Positions 1 through 8,757 of a stretch of DNA of 52,078 nucleotides are shown piece after piece. The stretch is from an uncultured Rhodopila sp. GTDB lineage: Bacteria; Pseudomonadota; Alphaproteobacteria; Acetobacterales; Acetobacteraceae. Location of the stretch: assembly GCA_903851415.1 (NCBI GenBank), contig CAINOE010000199.1, positions 1-52,078 of the forward strand, written 5' to 3'. How positions within the stretch are numbered: the stretch's first letter is position 1; every line of letters starts with the position of its first letter. A program made the translations under genes and the position numbers. The notes below the pieces were generated by a model. That model was not told where the DNA came from and made no database searches. It saw only the letters and a list, made by a program, of their open reading frames with translations.

Positions 1-750
1 GATCGCGGCCTCGGCGGCCTTGATGGCGCGGTTTTCGCCCTCCGCCTCGCCGGTGCCCATCATCGCCTTGCCCATCTCCGCCATCACCGTGCGGATATCA
101 GCGAAGTCGAGGTTGACCAGCCCGTGCACCATCATCAGGTCAGTTACGCCGCGCACGCCCATGTACAGTACTTGGTCCGCCATCTTGAAGGCGTCGCGCC
201 AGGTGGTGCGCTCGTTGGCCATCCTGAACAGGTTCTGGTTCGGGATGACGATCAGCGTATCCACATACTGCTGGAGTTCCTCGATGCCCTGGTCCGCGGA
301 CCGGGCGCGGCGGACGCCTTCGAAGCCGAACGGCTTCGTTACAACGCCGACGGTCAGGATGTTCCGCTCCCGCGCCATGCGCGCGATGACCGGGGCGGCG
401 CCGGTGCCGGTGCCGCCGCCCATGCCCGCGGTGATGAACACCATGTGCGCACCGTCCAGGTGACGATACAGCTCGTCGGCGGCTTCCTCGGCCGCCGCCT
501 TGCCGATCTCCGGCTTCGCCCCGGCGCCCAGCCCCTGCGTTATGTGCGGGCCAAGCTGAATCCGCCGATCGGCGCGGCTGTGCATCAATTGCTGGGCGTC
601 TGTATTGGCAACGACGAATTCGACGCCCTGAAGATTGGCGGCGATCATGTTGTCAACTGCATTGGTGCCGCCGCCACCGACTCCGATGACGGTGATGCGC
701 GGTGAAAAATCGGTGTGGCTCATCGGCGGTATCGTCAGGTTAAGGGTCAT
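1..750 (-). CDS. ftsZ: Cell division protein FtsZ (3' part cut by window edge)
   Basis: FtsZ is the tubulin-like GTPase that polymerises into the Z ring at midcell. Reading the minus strand from 750 gives 250 codons without a stop: a short N-terminal stretch, then the nucleotide-binding start ITVIGVGGGGTNAV, the loop VVANTDAQ, and the tubulin signature GGGTGTGAAPVIA. The C-terminal GTPase half and the FtsA-binding tail lie outside the window. The start is ATG at 750 with a purine-rich GGGAGAGAG stretch upstream; a second ATG ten codons in is possible. It is the last visible gene of the dcw operon and is 74 nt downstream of ftsA. Identity is certain from the motifs and the position. Confidence 0.97.
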   Translation of the reverse strand, partial: MTLNLTIPPMSHTDFSPRITVIGVGGGGTNAVDNMIAANLQGVEFVVANTDAQQLMHSRADRRIQLGPHITQGLGAGAKPEIGKAAAEEAADELYRHLDGAHMVFITAGMGGGTGTGAAPVIARMARERNILTVGVVTKPFGFEGVRRARSADQGIEELQQYVDTLIVIPNQNLFRMANERTTWRDAFKMADQVLYMGVRGVTDLMMVHGLVNLDFADIRTVMAEMGKAMMGTGEAEGENRAIKAAEAAI

Positions 751-824
751 TTTGGCTCTCTCCCCCGTGCTACGGGTACGGCTGTAAGGTTCTTGTTACC
801 AGTCGGCGGTCGATTCGCGGCAGA

Positions 825-2126
825 TCAGACACGTTCTTTCAAAAAATTGACCAGGCGGCGGAAAAACCCCGCTGGCGGTTCTCCCCCCAGATTCATGTCA
901 TGAAACGTTCGCCCGTCTCCGGCAGCCCAGGCGAGCAGTCCCGCGGCGGTCGAAAACGCCGGTCCGGAGGCGAGTTCAGGCAAGCCGCGCAGCGTCGCCG
1001 GGCGGCCCAGTCGCACCTGGCGGCCGAGCATCCGGGCCGCCATTTCGCGCACGCCGGGCAACTGGCATGCGCCACCGGTCAGCACCACCCGATTCCCGGC
1101 GGCGCGTCCCAGACCCGACGAATCGAGGCGGTCCCTGATGTACTCAAAGGTTTCCTCGATCCGCGGACGGATGATGTTGACCACCATGCTGCGCGGCACC
1201 TTCGCGAGCTGATGGTCTTCTTCCCCGACCAGAGGAACCGGAAGCAATTCCCGGTCATCGTCGGGACTGGCCTCGACATTGCCGTACAGCGTCTTCAGCC
1301 GTTCGGCATGAATCAGCGTCGTCGACAGCCCGATGGCGAGGTCCTTGGTGACATGCAGCCCGCCGATGGCAAGATGCGACGTGTGCATGATCTGGTTGTC
1401 GGCATAGACCGCCATCCCCGTCGTGCCGCCGCCCATGTCGATCACCGTCGCGCCGAGCTCGCGCTCCTCGCGCACCAGGCTGGACAGGCCGGCGGCCAAT
1501 GGAGCCGAAACGAGATCCTCGATCTCCAGCTCGCAGCGCGCCATGCAGGCTTCCAGCGTGTGCAGCGATGTCGCCGCCGCGTCGATCACGTGCAGCCGGG
1601 CGTTCAATACGCCGCAGAACAGGCCGCGCGGGTCCGCCACATGATCCGTCGCATCCACCGCGAAATTCAGCGGCAGCACATGGATCGGCTCGCGACCGTC
1701 CACCTCCGCGCGGCCGCGGCCCTCATTGACCACGCCGCGCACGTCGGTCTCGGTCACCGCCCGGCCGCCGACAGGCCACTGCACGCTGAACAGGCGCGAT
1801 TCCGGCTGGCCGCAGCTTAGGTTCACGGTCACCGAGCGCAGCCGGACATCGGCCATGTCCTCCGCCTGGCCGACGCAGGTGCGGATCGCCTTCACCGCTG
1901 CATCGATGTCGGTGATGTCGCCGCCGTTGACACCCCTGCCCTTCTGCCAGCCGAAGCCCAGCACGCGCGGCGTTCCGTCGCTTTCCACGCGGCCAATCAG
2001 GCAGGCGATCTTCGTGGTGCCGATATCGACGACGCCGAACGGACCGGCGCGATGGTGGCGCGACAGGTCGATGTCGGGCGGCCCGGTTTCGGGGGGCGGA
2101 AGCACGCGCCGAGGATTGTCTGCCAT
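825..2126 (-). CDS. ftsA: Cell division protein FtsA
   Basis: FtsA is the actin-like ATPase that tethers FtsZ filaments to the inner membrane and recruits later divisome proteins. The 433-residue product has the actin-fold phosphate-1 motif GVVDIGTTKIACLIG near the N terminus, the phosphate-2 region ATVIDMGGGTTGMAVY, and the adenosine motif VVLTGGACQLPGV. It ends in the amphipathic, basic membrane-targeting helix GFFRRLVNFLKERV. Length is normal for the family. It lies 13 nt downstream of ftsQ and 74 nt upstream of ftsZ, the usual ftsQ-ftsA-ftsZ order. Confidence 0.97.
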   Translation of the reverse strand: MADNPRRVLPPPETGPPDIDLSRHHRAGPFGVVDIGTTKIACLIGRVESDGTPRVLGFGWQKGRGVNGGDITDIDAAVKAIRTCVGQAEDMADVRLRSVTVNLSCGQPESRLFSVQWPVGGRAVTETDVRGVVNEGRGRAEVDGREPIHVLPLNFAVDATDHVADPRGLFCGVLNARLHVIDAAATSLHTLEACMARCELEIEDLVSAPLAAGLSSLVREERELGATVIDMGGGTTGMAVYADNQIMHTSHLAIGGLHVTKDLAIGLSTTLIHAERLKTLYGNVEASPDDDRELLPVPLVGEEDHQLAKVPRSMVVNIIRPRIEETFEYIRDRLDSSGLGRAAGNRVVLTGGACQLPGVREMAARMLGRQVRLGRPATLRGLPELASGPAFSTAAGLLAWAAGDGRTFHDMNLGGEPPAGFFRRLVNFLKERV

Positions 2127-2139
2127 CCGTTCGTGCTCC

Positions 2140-3045
2140 TCAGGTTGGTTTCTTGGCGATAACGGGGACGGTGGCCGCCCCGGCAGGCGGAAGCGGCGGC
2201 GTCACCGAGCCGTCCTTCGCCTCGGCGCGCGGCCGCATGACAAGACGGTCCGGCAGGCGCAGATCGATCGCAGCCAGCGGGCGATCGAGCACGGCATGGT
2301 CGCGCTGCAACTGGATCAGGCGATCGAGCGCGGCGGCGACGTGGCCTTCGGGCAGCATCACGTCGATGCCGTTGCTCATCACGAGGTTCCAGCGGCGTTC
2401 GCCGACGCGCACGCTGGCGGCGACTTTTTCCAGCAGCGCCGGACGGTCTGTCAGCGCATCGAGCAGTTCCGCCGCGGCGGCGGGGGCGCCGGCCCCGACG
2501 ATCTGCGGCAGCTTCTTGAACAGCGACACATCCTGGTTGGCGACAACCTGGCCGACGCGGTCCACCAGCACGTATTTGCCCTGGTTCTGCCAGATCGCGA
2601 ACGGCGCGCGCTCCTGCAGGTAGACCACCACGGTGCCCGGCAGGCGGCGCTCGACCGTGGCGTGCTCGACCCAGGACAGAGTCTCGATCCGCGCCCGCGC
2701 CTGCTCCAGGGAAAAGCCGAGAATCGGATCGCCCTTGCTGACGCCGAGGGCGGCGCGCAGCAGCGCTTCCGGCGTGTTGGCGCGGCCTTCGATCACCACC
2801 TCGGTCACCCGCAGGCCGGACGCCGCGGTCGCGGTCCCGAGCTTTTCGCGCAGGCTGGCCAGCGCATTGCCGGACACGCCGCCGCCCAGCGAATGCACCG
2901 CCGAGGTGATCAGCACGCCGGCGATCCCGGCGCAGCCCAGCACGGCGGCCGGCCAGAGCAGGCGGCGCTGACGGCGCAGCATCAGGCGCCACGCCGAAGG
3001 GCGATCATTCAGCGAGTTGCGGGGGGAGCGGGCTACGCGCGGCAT
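2140..3045 (-). CDS. ftsQ: Cell division protein FtsQ
   Basis: FtsQ is a bitopic inner-membrane protein linking the cytoplasmic and periplasmic parts of the divisome. After a basic cytoplasmic N terminus there is one transmembrane segment (about residues 28-48), then a POTRA domain (VTEVVIEGRANTPEALL...) and the FtsQ/DivIB beta domain. The reading frame is open back to a TTG at 3096, but I chose the ATG at 3045: it is preceded by a TGGAGAA ribosome-binding sequence and overlaps the end of ddl by only 13 nt. That gives 301 residues, a usual alphaproteobacterial length. Confidence 0.93.
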   Translation of the reverse strand: MPRVARSPRNSLNDRPSAWRLMLRRQRRLLWPAAVLGCAGIAGVLITSAVHSLGGGVSGNALASLREKLGTATAASGLRVTEVVIEGRANTPEALLRAALGVSKGDPILGFSLEQARARIETLSWVEHATVERRLPGTVVVYLQERAPFAIWQNQGKYVLVDRVGQVVANQDVSLFKKLPQIVGAGAPAAAAELLDALTDRPALLEKVAASVRVGERRWNLVMSNGIDVMLPEGHVAAALDRLIQLQRDHAVLDRPLAAIDLRLPDRLVMRPRAEAKDGSVTPPLPPAGAATVPVIAKKPT

Positions 3046-3953
3046 GCAGCGTTCTCCACCATCCAGGCGCAGAGCTGCGGGAAGCTGATCCCGCAATGAG
3101 CCGCCTGTTCCGGCAGCAAAGACACCGGAGTCATGCCGGGCTGGGTGTTGATCTCCAGCAGCACGAGACGGCCGGGTTCACCCTGCGTATCGTCGTAGCG
3201 GAAGTCGGTGCGGGTTGCGCCGCGGCAGCCGATGGCGCGATGCGCCGCGATGGCCATCTCCATCGCCCGGGCGTAAATGTCCGGATGGACCTCCGCCGGG
3301 ATGATGTGGCGCGAACCGCCGTCGGAATATTTCGACTCGTAGTCGTAGAAGGCGCCGGCGACGGCGCGGATTTCCGTCACCGCCAGGGCCCGGTCGTCCA
3401 GCACCGCCACGGTCAGTTCGCGGCCGGGGATATAGGCTTCGACCATCGCCCGTGGCCCGAACGTCCAGCTCCGGGCGATCTCGGCGCGCCGGTTGTCGCC
3501 GCCGCGCACCACGGTGACGCCGACGGAGGAGCCTTCATTCACCGGCTTGATCACATAGGGCAGCGGCAGCGGATCGCCGGCTGCAAGCTCCTCGATCGAC
3601 ACCATCCGGCCGGCGGCGACGGGCAAGCCGGCGGATGCGAACAGCGCCTTCGCCGCCTCCTTGTCCATGGCCACGGCGGAGGCGCGCACCCCGGAATGGG
3701 TGTAGCGAATGCCGAGCCAGTCGAGCACGCCCTGGATCGCGCCGTCCTCGCCGAAGCGGCCATGCAGCGCGTTGAACACGACATCGGGCTTCGGCGACAG
3801 CGCGCCGATCACCGCGCCGAGATCGGCGCCGACATCGACCGGGGTGACCTCGAAGCCGGACTCGCGCAGCGCGGCGATCACCTGGATGCCGCTGGCGAGG
3901 CTGACCTCGCGTTCGGCGGAGATGCCGCCATACAGGACCGTGACGCGGGTCAT
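3033..3953 (-). CDS. ddl: D-alanine--D-alanine ligase
   Basis: Ddl ligates two D-alanines with ATP to form the dipeptide that MurF adds to the UDP-MurNAc-tripeptide. The 306-residue product begins with VTVLYGGISAEREVSLASG (the N-terminal motif carrying the conserved Glu and Ser). It has the ATP-grasp lid region KPVNEGSSVGVTVV and ends with the metal and substrate site LLEINTQPGMTPVSLLPEQA. It overlaps murB upstream by 4 nt (ATGA) and ftsQ downstream by 13 nt, so translation is probably coupled. Length and motifs fit DdlB-type enzymes of dcw clusters. Confidence 0.96.
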   Translation of the reverse strand: MTRVTVLYGGISAEREVSLASGIQVIAALRESGFEVTPVDVGADLGAVIGALSPKPDVVFNALHGRFGEDGAIQGVLDWLGIRYTHSGVRASAVAMDKEAAKALFASAGLPVAAGRMVSIEELAAGDPLPLPYVIKPVNEGSSVGVTVVRGGDNRRAEIARSWTFGPRAMVEAYIPGRELTVAVLDDRALAVTEIRAVAGAFYDYESKYSDGGSRHIIPAEVHPDIYARAMEMAIAAHRAIGCRGATRTDFRYDDTQGEPGRLVLLEINTQPGMTPVSLLPEQAAHCGISFPQLCAWMVENAACRA

Positions 3954-4888
3954 GCGACGACCTCCGGCTTGCCGGCCGGGACACCGATGCGGCGGATTTC
4001 CCAGTGCAGCGTGACCCCGGTCGCGGCGAGCACGCGGCGGCGGACTTCCTCGCCGAGGCCCTCGATGTCGGCGGCGGTCGCGCCGCCGGTGTTGATCAGG
4101 AAGTTGCAGTGCTTCTCCGACACCTGCGCGCCACCGCGGGTCAGGCCGCGGCAGCCGGCGGCGTCGATCAGTTCCCAGGCTTTCTGGCCGTCGGGATTGC
4201 GGAAAGTGGAGCCGCCGGTGCGTGCGCGGATGGGCTGCGTCGCCTCCCGCGACGCCCGGATCTCAGCCATCCGCGCGGCGATCAGAGCCGGCGCGCCGCG
4301 CTGGCCGCGCAACCGGACGCGGGTGACGATCGCGCCTGGCGGCAAGGCGGCGTGGCGATAAGCGAAGGACAATGCGGGCGCGGCCAGCCGCCGCTGCTCC
4401 CCGGTGCGGGTGACGATCTCGGCCCAGTCGAGCACGGTCGCCATGTCGCCGCCGTAAGCCCCGGCGTTCATCACCACGGCGCCGCCGAGCGAGCCGGGGA
4501 TGCCCGACAGAAACTCCAGACCGGTCAGACCGGCGGCGGCGGCGTGTTCGGCGACCGTCACGTCCAGCGCCGCCGCGCCCGCGACGATGCCGTCCGGTTC
4601 CGCGGTGATCGCCGAAAACCCGCGCGCCAGGCGAATCGTCACCCCCGGCAGGCCGCCGTCGCGGATGATCAGGTTCGAGCAGGCGCCGATGACATGCACC
4701 GGGATTTCACCGGGCAAAGCGCCCAGGAAGGCCGCCAGGTCGTCCGCATCGGCCGGGCGCACCAGCGCCTCGGCCGCGCCGCCCGCGCGGAACCAGGTGA
4801 ACGGCGCCAGCGGGGCATCGGCCTGGATGCGCCCGCGCAGCGGCGGCAGGGTTTCCAGGAAGCCGGGGATGTGCGCCGCGGTCATCAT
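3950..4888 (-). CDS. murB: UDP-N-acetylenolpyruvoylglucosamine reductase
   Basis: MurB reduces UDP-GlcNAc-enolpyruvate to UDP-MurNAc with NADPH and FAD. The 312-residue product shows the FAD-binding N-terminal part (FTWFRAGGAAEALVRP; VIGACSNLIIRDGG), the loop GLEFLSGIPGSLGGAVVMNAGAYG, and the proton-donor serine region RTGGSTFRNPDG. This is a type I-like arrangement. The ATG at 4888 overlaps the stop of the preceding 69-codon ORF in an ATGA arrangement; a second ATG follows directly at 4885. It overlaps ddl by 4 nt. Confidence 0.96.
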   Translation of the reverse strand: MMTAAHIPGFLETLPPLRGRIQADAPLAPFTWFRAGGAAEALVRPADADDLAAFLGALPGEIPVHVIGACSNLIIRDGGLPGVTIRLARGFSAITAEPDGIVAGAAALDVTVAEHAAAAGLTGLEFLSGIPGSLGGAVVMNAGAYGGDMATVLDWAEIVTRTGEQRRLAAPALSFAYRHAALPPGAIVTRVRLRGQRGAPALIAARMAEIRASREATQPIRARTGGSTFRNPDGQKAWELIDAAGCRGLTRGGAQVSEKHCNFLINTGGATAADIEGLGEEVRRRVLAATGVTLHWEIRRIGVPAGKPEVVA

Positions 4889-5094
4889 GGGAAGCCCGCC
4901 CCGTTTCCGGTGTGGTGGGCGCAGGCCGCTGTTCTTGTTCCGCTGTGGCGGGCGCAGGCTGCTCCTCGTGGGACGATGACCGCGCCGTCGGCTCTCAGGT
5001 CGACGATGACCGCGCCGTCGGCCCTCAGGTCGGTGTCTATAGACCGCAGCCCTCTCGCCGGTTCGGCGCGCATGCGGCTCGCTCCCCCGCTCAT
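4885..5094 (-). CDS. Small ORF coupled between murC and murB, with internal tandem repeats
   Basis: A 69-codon frame fills the gap between murC and murB. Its ATG at 5094 overlaps the murC stop as ATGA, and its TGA (4887-4885) overlaps the murB ATG as ATGA, the junction type used throughout this operon. The middle encodes DLRADGAVIV twice in tandem (30-bp repeat) followed by a related 11-residue Cys/His-containing unit, also in tandem (33-bp repeat). Both repeat lengths are multiples of three, so the frame is kept. I recognise no family. It may be a real peptide, or a repeat-expanded spacer whose translation merely keeps ribosomes coupled to murB. Expression is inferred, not shown. Confidence 0.4.
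   Translation of the reverse strand: MSGGASRMRAEPARGLRSIDTDLRADGAVIVDLRADGAVIVPRGAACARHSGTRTAACAHHTGNGAGFP
4905..4970. repeat. Tandem 33-bp direct repeat (2 copies)
   Basis: Copies at 4905-4937 and 4938-4970 share the core TGTGGYGGGCGCAGGCYGCT and diverge toward the end. They lie inside the small ORF between murC and murB and keep its frame. Confidence 0.85.
4972..5031. repeat. Tandem 30-bp direct repeat (2 copies)
   Basis: Copies at 4972-5001 and 5002-5031 differ at one base (T/C). Each encodes DLRADGAVIV on the minus strand. The near identity points to a recent duplication. Confidence 0.9.
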
Positions 5095-6527
5095 GTCCCC
5101 ACCGCCCGTTTCGTGCTCGGCGTCTGCAACGCGGTCAGTTCCGCCGGCAAGGCCGCCGCCCACTGGGTGATCGAACCGGCACCGAGGCAGACGACGAAAT
5201 CACCGGCCCGTGCGATGGCGTTCACCATCTCCGGCAGCCGCCCCGGGTTCGGCAACGCGACGACGCTGCGGTGGCCGCGCGCGCGCAGCCCCTCCACCAG
5301 CGCATCCCGGTTGATCCCGGCTATCGGCTGCTCCCCGGCGGCATAGACATCGGCGACGATGACGGTGCCCGCATCGTTCATGCAGGTGCAGAAGTCGTTG
5401 AACAGCGATTGCAGCCGCGTATAGCGGTGCGGCTGCACCACGGCGACGACGTCCCTCGCCCCGGCCTGCCGGGCTGCCTTCAGCACCGCGGCGATCTCCA
5501 CCGGGTGGTGGCCGTAGTCATCGATCACCGTGATGCCGCCGGCCTCGCCGATTTTGGTGAAGCGCCGCTTGACGCCCTTGAATCCGAGGAACGCGCTGCG
5601 CAGGGTGGCGTCGTCGATCTCCATCTCGATCCCGACGGCGATCGCGGCCAGCGCGTTCTGCACGTTGTGCGAGCCGAGCATCGGCAAGCGAAACGGCCCC
5701 ATCCGCCGCGACCGGTTGCGATAACGGTCGGTCACCACGACCTCGAACGTCGATCCCAGCTTGTCAGGCGTCACGCGGTCCGCGCGCACATCGGCCTGCT
5801 GCGAGAAGCCGTAGGTGACGATGCGATGGTCCGACAGGCGCGGAATCATCTGCTGCACCGCCGGATGGTCGATGCAGAGCACCGCGAAACCGTAGAACGG
5901 GATGTTGTCGACGAACTGGTCGTAGCCGGCGATCATCGCCTCCGGCGTGCCCCAGTGGTCGAGGTGCTCCGGATCCATGTTGGTGACGACCGCGATGATC
6001 GCCGGCAGGCGCAGGAAGGAGCCGTCGCTTTCGTCGGCCTCGACCACCATCCAGTCACCGCTGCCCATGCGGGTGTTGGTGCCGTAGGCGTTGATGATGC
6101 CGCCGTTGATGACGGTGGGATCCAGGTGCGCCGCTTCCAGCACGCAGGCGATCAGGCTGGTGGTGGTGGTTTTGCCATGCGTGCCGCCCACCGCGACGGA
6201 CCATTTCAGCCGCATCAGCTCGGCCAGCATTTCGGCGCGCCGCACCACCGGGATCAGCCGCGCGCGCGCCGCGGCAACCTCCGGATTGTCCTTCTTCACC
6301 GCGGTGGAGACGACGACGACATGCGCCTCGCCCAGGTTGGCGGCGTCGTGGCCGACGGCGATCTTGATCCCCGACGCGCGCAGCCGCACCACGTTGGCGT
6401 TCTCGGCGATGTCGCTGCCCTGCACGGCGTAGCCGAGTTCGTGCAGCACCTCGGCGATGCCCGACATGCCGATGCCGCCGATGCCGACGAAATGGATGGT
6501 GCCGATGGAGAGCGGAAGGGCCCTCAT
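5091..6527 (-). CDS. murC: UDP-N-acetylmuramate--L-alanine ligase
   Basis: MurC adds L-alanine to UDP-MurNAc with ATP, the first peptide step of peptidoglycan precursor synthesis in the cytoplasm. The 478-residue product begins with the Rossmann-type HFVGIGGIGMSGIAEVL, then the Mur-ligase P-loop VGGTHGKTTTTSL, the DESDGSF motif, the conserved NMDPEHLDHWG region, and the C-terminal IDDYGHHPVEI motif. The frame is open far upstream through murG, but the ATG at 6527 overlaps the murG stop (ATGA) and starts the conserved domain. Length is typical. Confidence 0.97.
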   Translation of the reverse strand: MRALPLSIGTIHFVGIGGIGMSGIAEVLHELGYAVQGSDIAENANVVRLRASGIKIAVGHDAANLGEAHVVVVSTAVKKDNPEVAAARARLIPVVRRAEMLAELMRLKWSVAVGGTHGKTTTTSLIACVLEAAHLDPTVINGGIINAYGTNTRMGSGDWMVVEADESDGSFLRLPAIIAVVTNMDPEHLDHWGTPEAMIAGYDQFVDNIPFYGFAVLCIDHPAVQQMIPRLSDHRIVTYGFSQQADVRADRVTPDKLGSTFEVVVTDRYRNRSRRMGPFRLPMLGSHNVQNALAAIAVGIEMEIDDATLRSAFLGFKGVKRRFTKIGEAGGITVIDDYGHHPVEIAAVLKAARQAGARDVVAVVQPHRYTRLQSLFNDFCTCMNDAGTVIVADVYAAGEQPIAGINRDALVEGLRARGHRSVVALPNPGRLPEMVNAIARAGDFVVCLGAGSITQWAAALPAELTALQTPSTKRAVGT

Positions 6528-7645
6528 GCGCGTTCTCCCGCCCGCAGGCAGATGCGTGCTTCGACGGTATCGGCGAGGCGCGCGGCGGCATCGGCACGGG
6601 CCTGCGACCGCGCCCCTGCCGCCGCGGCCGCCAGCAGTTCCGGCGCCGCAAGCAGGTGATTGAGCTGCTCCGCCAGCGATCCGGCGGTGAACCGCGACTG
6701 CGGCGTGACGAGTGCCGCGCCCACACGCAACAGGGCGCGTGCGTTGGCGGACTGGTGGTCGTCGATCGCGCCGGGCAGCGGGACCAGGATCGACGGGCGG
6801 CCCGCCACCGCCAACTCCGCCACCGTGGACGCGCCGGCGCGGGCGATCACCAGATGCGCCGCCGCCAGGCGGTCCGCGACATCCGGAAAGAAGGCGGACA
6901 GTTCGGCGGGGATCCCGGCACCGGCGTAAGCGGCGCGGACCCGGTCCAGATCCTCCTTGCGGCATTGCTGGACAACGCCGATGCGCGCCCGCAAGCCGTC
7001 CGGCAGCATGCGGACCGCATCCGGCACGGTATCGCTGAACACGCGTGCCCCGAGCGAGCCGCCGAGGACCAGCAGATTGATCCGGTCCGACGGCGGCACA
7101 TAGGCGATGCCGGCCAGCGCCGCGACGGCCGGGCGGACCGGGTTGCCGGTGACGATCGCCTGTATCCCGGCGGGCACCCGCTCGGTGCCCTCAAAGCCCA
7201 ACGCCAGGCAATCGGCCCGGCGGGCGAGGAAGCGGTTGGCGCGGCCGAGCACCGCGTTCTGCTCTTGAAGCACCACCGCCGGCCGCCGCCGCAGCAAACC
7301 GGCCGCCAGTATCGGCGGCACACAGGGGTAGCCGCCGAAGCCGGCAATGGCGGAGGCATCCAGCCGCACCAGCAGCTTGCGCGCCTGCACCACGCCGGCG
7401 GCGAGCAGGCCGATGGCCGCCGCGCCACGCAACGCGCCACGCCCGGCGATGCCGGCGCCGTAAATGACATGCTGCTCGCATCCCGCGAACACCGCGCTCC
7501 TGATCGCAGCCGATCGGCCGTCGGTCATCAGGACGATGCGATGCCCGCGGGCCATCATTTCGGCGGCGAGCGCCTCGGCGGGGAAGAAGTGTCCCCCGGT
7601 GCCGCCGGCGGCAATGACGATCGTTTGCACGGCGGGGGGCCTCAT
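6524..7645 (-). CDS. murG: UDP-GlcNAc:undecaprenyl-PP-MurNAc-pentapeptide GlcNAc transferase
   Basis: MurG converts lipid I to lipid II at the inner face of the inner membrane. The 373-residue GT28 protein has the N-terminal glycine loop IVIAAGGTGGHFFPAEAL, a hydrophobic membrane-contact patch, the second G-loop LLVLGGSLGAR, and the donor-binding motif RAGASTVAELAVAGRPSILVPLP with the usual downstream DDHQSANA. It overlaps ftsW (upstream) and murC (downstream) by 4 nt each. Confidence 0.97.
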   Translation of the reverse strand: MRPPAVQTIVIAAGGTGGHFFPAEALAAEMMARGHRIVLMTDGRSAAIRSAVFAGCEQHVIYGAGIAGRGALRGAAAIGLLAAGVVQARKLLVRLDASAIAGFGGYPCVPPILAAGLLRRRPAVVLQEQNAVLGRANRFLARRADCLALGFEGTERVPAGIQAIVTGNPVRPAVAALAGIAYVPPSDRINLLVLGGSLGARVFSDTVPDAVRMLPDGLRARIGVVQQCRKEDLDRVRAAYAGAGIPAELSAFFPDVADRLAAAHLVIARAGASTVAELAVAGRPSILVPLPGAIDDHQSANARALLRVGAALVTPQSRFTAGSLAEQLNHLLAAPELLAAAAAGARSQARADAAARLADTVEARICLRAGERA

Positions 7646-8757
7646 GCCGGCTCGTCCCGGCTGCGGCGGCGGGTCAGGGCCAGCAGCATGCCCATGCCGA
7701 GCGCCACCGCGATCGCCGACGAGCCGCCATAGGAGATGAACGGCAGGGTCATCCCCTTGGTCGGGATCAGCTTCAGGGTGGACGCCATGTTGACGAAAGC
7801 CTGCAGGCCGAACCCGGTGACCAGGCCGGTGCAGGACAGGACGATGAACTGGTCATGCTCGCGCAGCAGGCGCAGCAGGCCGCGCAGAACGATGAAGGCG
7901 AACACGCACAGGATGAAGACGCAGACCAGCATGCCGAACTCCTCGCCGGCCACCGCGAACACGAAGTCCGCGTGCGCGTCCGGCAGCACGTCCTTGACAT
8001 GCCCCTCGCCCGGGCCGCGGCCCATCAGGCCGCCATTGCCGAAGGCTTCCAGCGCGGTGGTCACCTGGTAGTTGTCGCCGGTGCCGTCCCAGAACCGCGT
8101 CACGCGGCTGCGAACATGCGGGAACAAGGTGTAGGCCATGACCGAGGCGCCGCCGAGCATGCCGACGGCGATGGTGACAAGAATGAGCGGCAGCCCGGCG
8201 ATATAGAGTTGCGCCAGGAACACCACGGTGACCACCGCGAGCATGCCGATGTCCGGCTGCGACTTCAGCAGCATGACGATGCCGCCGAACACCAGGAAGG
8301 CCAGGATCATGCCGGGGAAACGTGGCGACTTCCTGCCCTCGCTCAGCAGCCAGGCGGCGACGATGGCGAAGCACGGCTTGAGGAACTCGCTCGGCTGGAT
8401 CGTCATGCCGGGGACGGAAATCCAGCGGCGGGCGCCCTTGATCTCCACGCCCATCACCATGGTCGCCGCGGTCAGCGCCAGGGCGATGACGCAGCCGGCG
8501 ATGGCCAGGCGCTTGATGCCGCGCGGCGACATCAGCGACACCGCGACGACGATCACCGCCGCGAGCGCCAGGAAGAAAACCTGCTTGAAGATGAAGGTTT
8601 CGCGTGAGGAGCCGATGCGTTCGGCGACGGCGGGGCTGGCGGCCAGCATCATGATGTAGCCGAAGCCAATCAGGATGCCGATGGCGCTGAGGGTCCAGCG
8701 ATCGACGCTCCACCACCAGCGGCCGAGCAGCGAATCATCGGTGCGGGTCATCGACAT
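7642..8757 (-). CDS. ftsW: SEDS peptidoglycan glycosyltransferase FtsW
   Basis: FtsW is the septal SEDS-family glycosyltransferase that works with FtsI. The 371-residue product is strongly hydrophobic with about ten membrane segments. It carries the family motifs GARRWISVPGMTIQPSEF, KSQPDIG and PLPFISYGGSS-like TLPFISYGGSSAIA near the C terminus. The ATG at 8757 shares one base with the murD stop (TGATG); the long upstream open frame is a shadow of murD. A second ATG two codons in is an alternative. Confidence 0.97.
   Translation of the reverse strand: MSMTRTDDSLLGRWWWSVDRWTLSAIGILIGFGYIMMLAASPAVAERIGSSRETFIFKQVFFLALAAVIVVAVSLMSPRGIKRLAIAGCVIALALTAATMVMGVEIKGARRWISVPGMTIQPSEFLKPCFAIVAAWLLSEGRKSPRFPGMILAFLVFGGIVMLLKSQPDIGMLAVVTVVFLAQLYIAGLPLILVTIAVGMLGGASVMAYTLFPHVRSRVTRFWDGTGDNYQVTTALEAFGNGGLMGRGPGEGHVKDVLPDAHADFVFAVAGEEFGMLVCVFILCVFAFIVLRGLLRLLREHDQFIVLSCTGLVTGFGLQAFVNMASTLKLIPTKGMTLPFISYGGSSAIAVALGMGMLLALTRRRSRDEPA

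Noticed and set aside
124..705. Plus-strand frame over ftsZ
   Set aside because: Antisense shadow of ftsZ, which reads uninterrupted on the minus strand with the tubulin signature.
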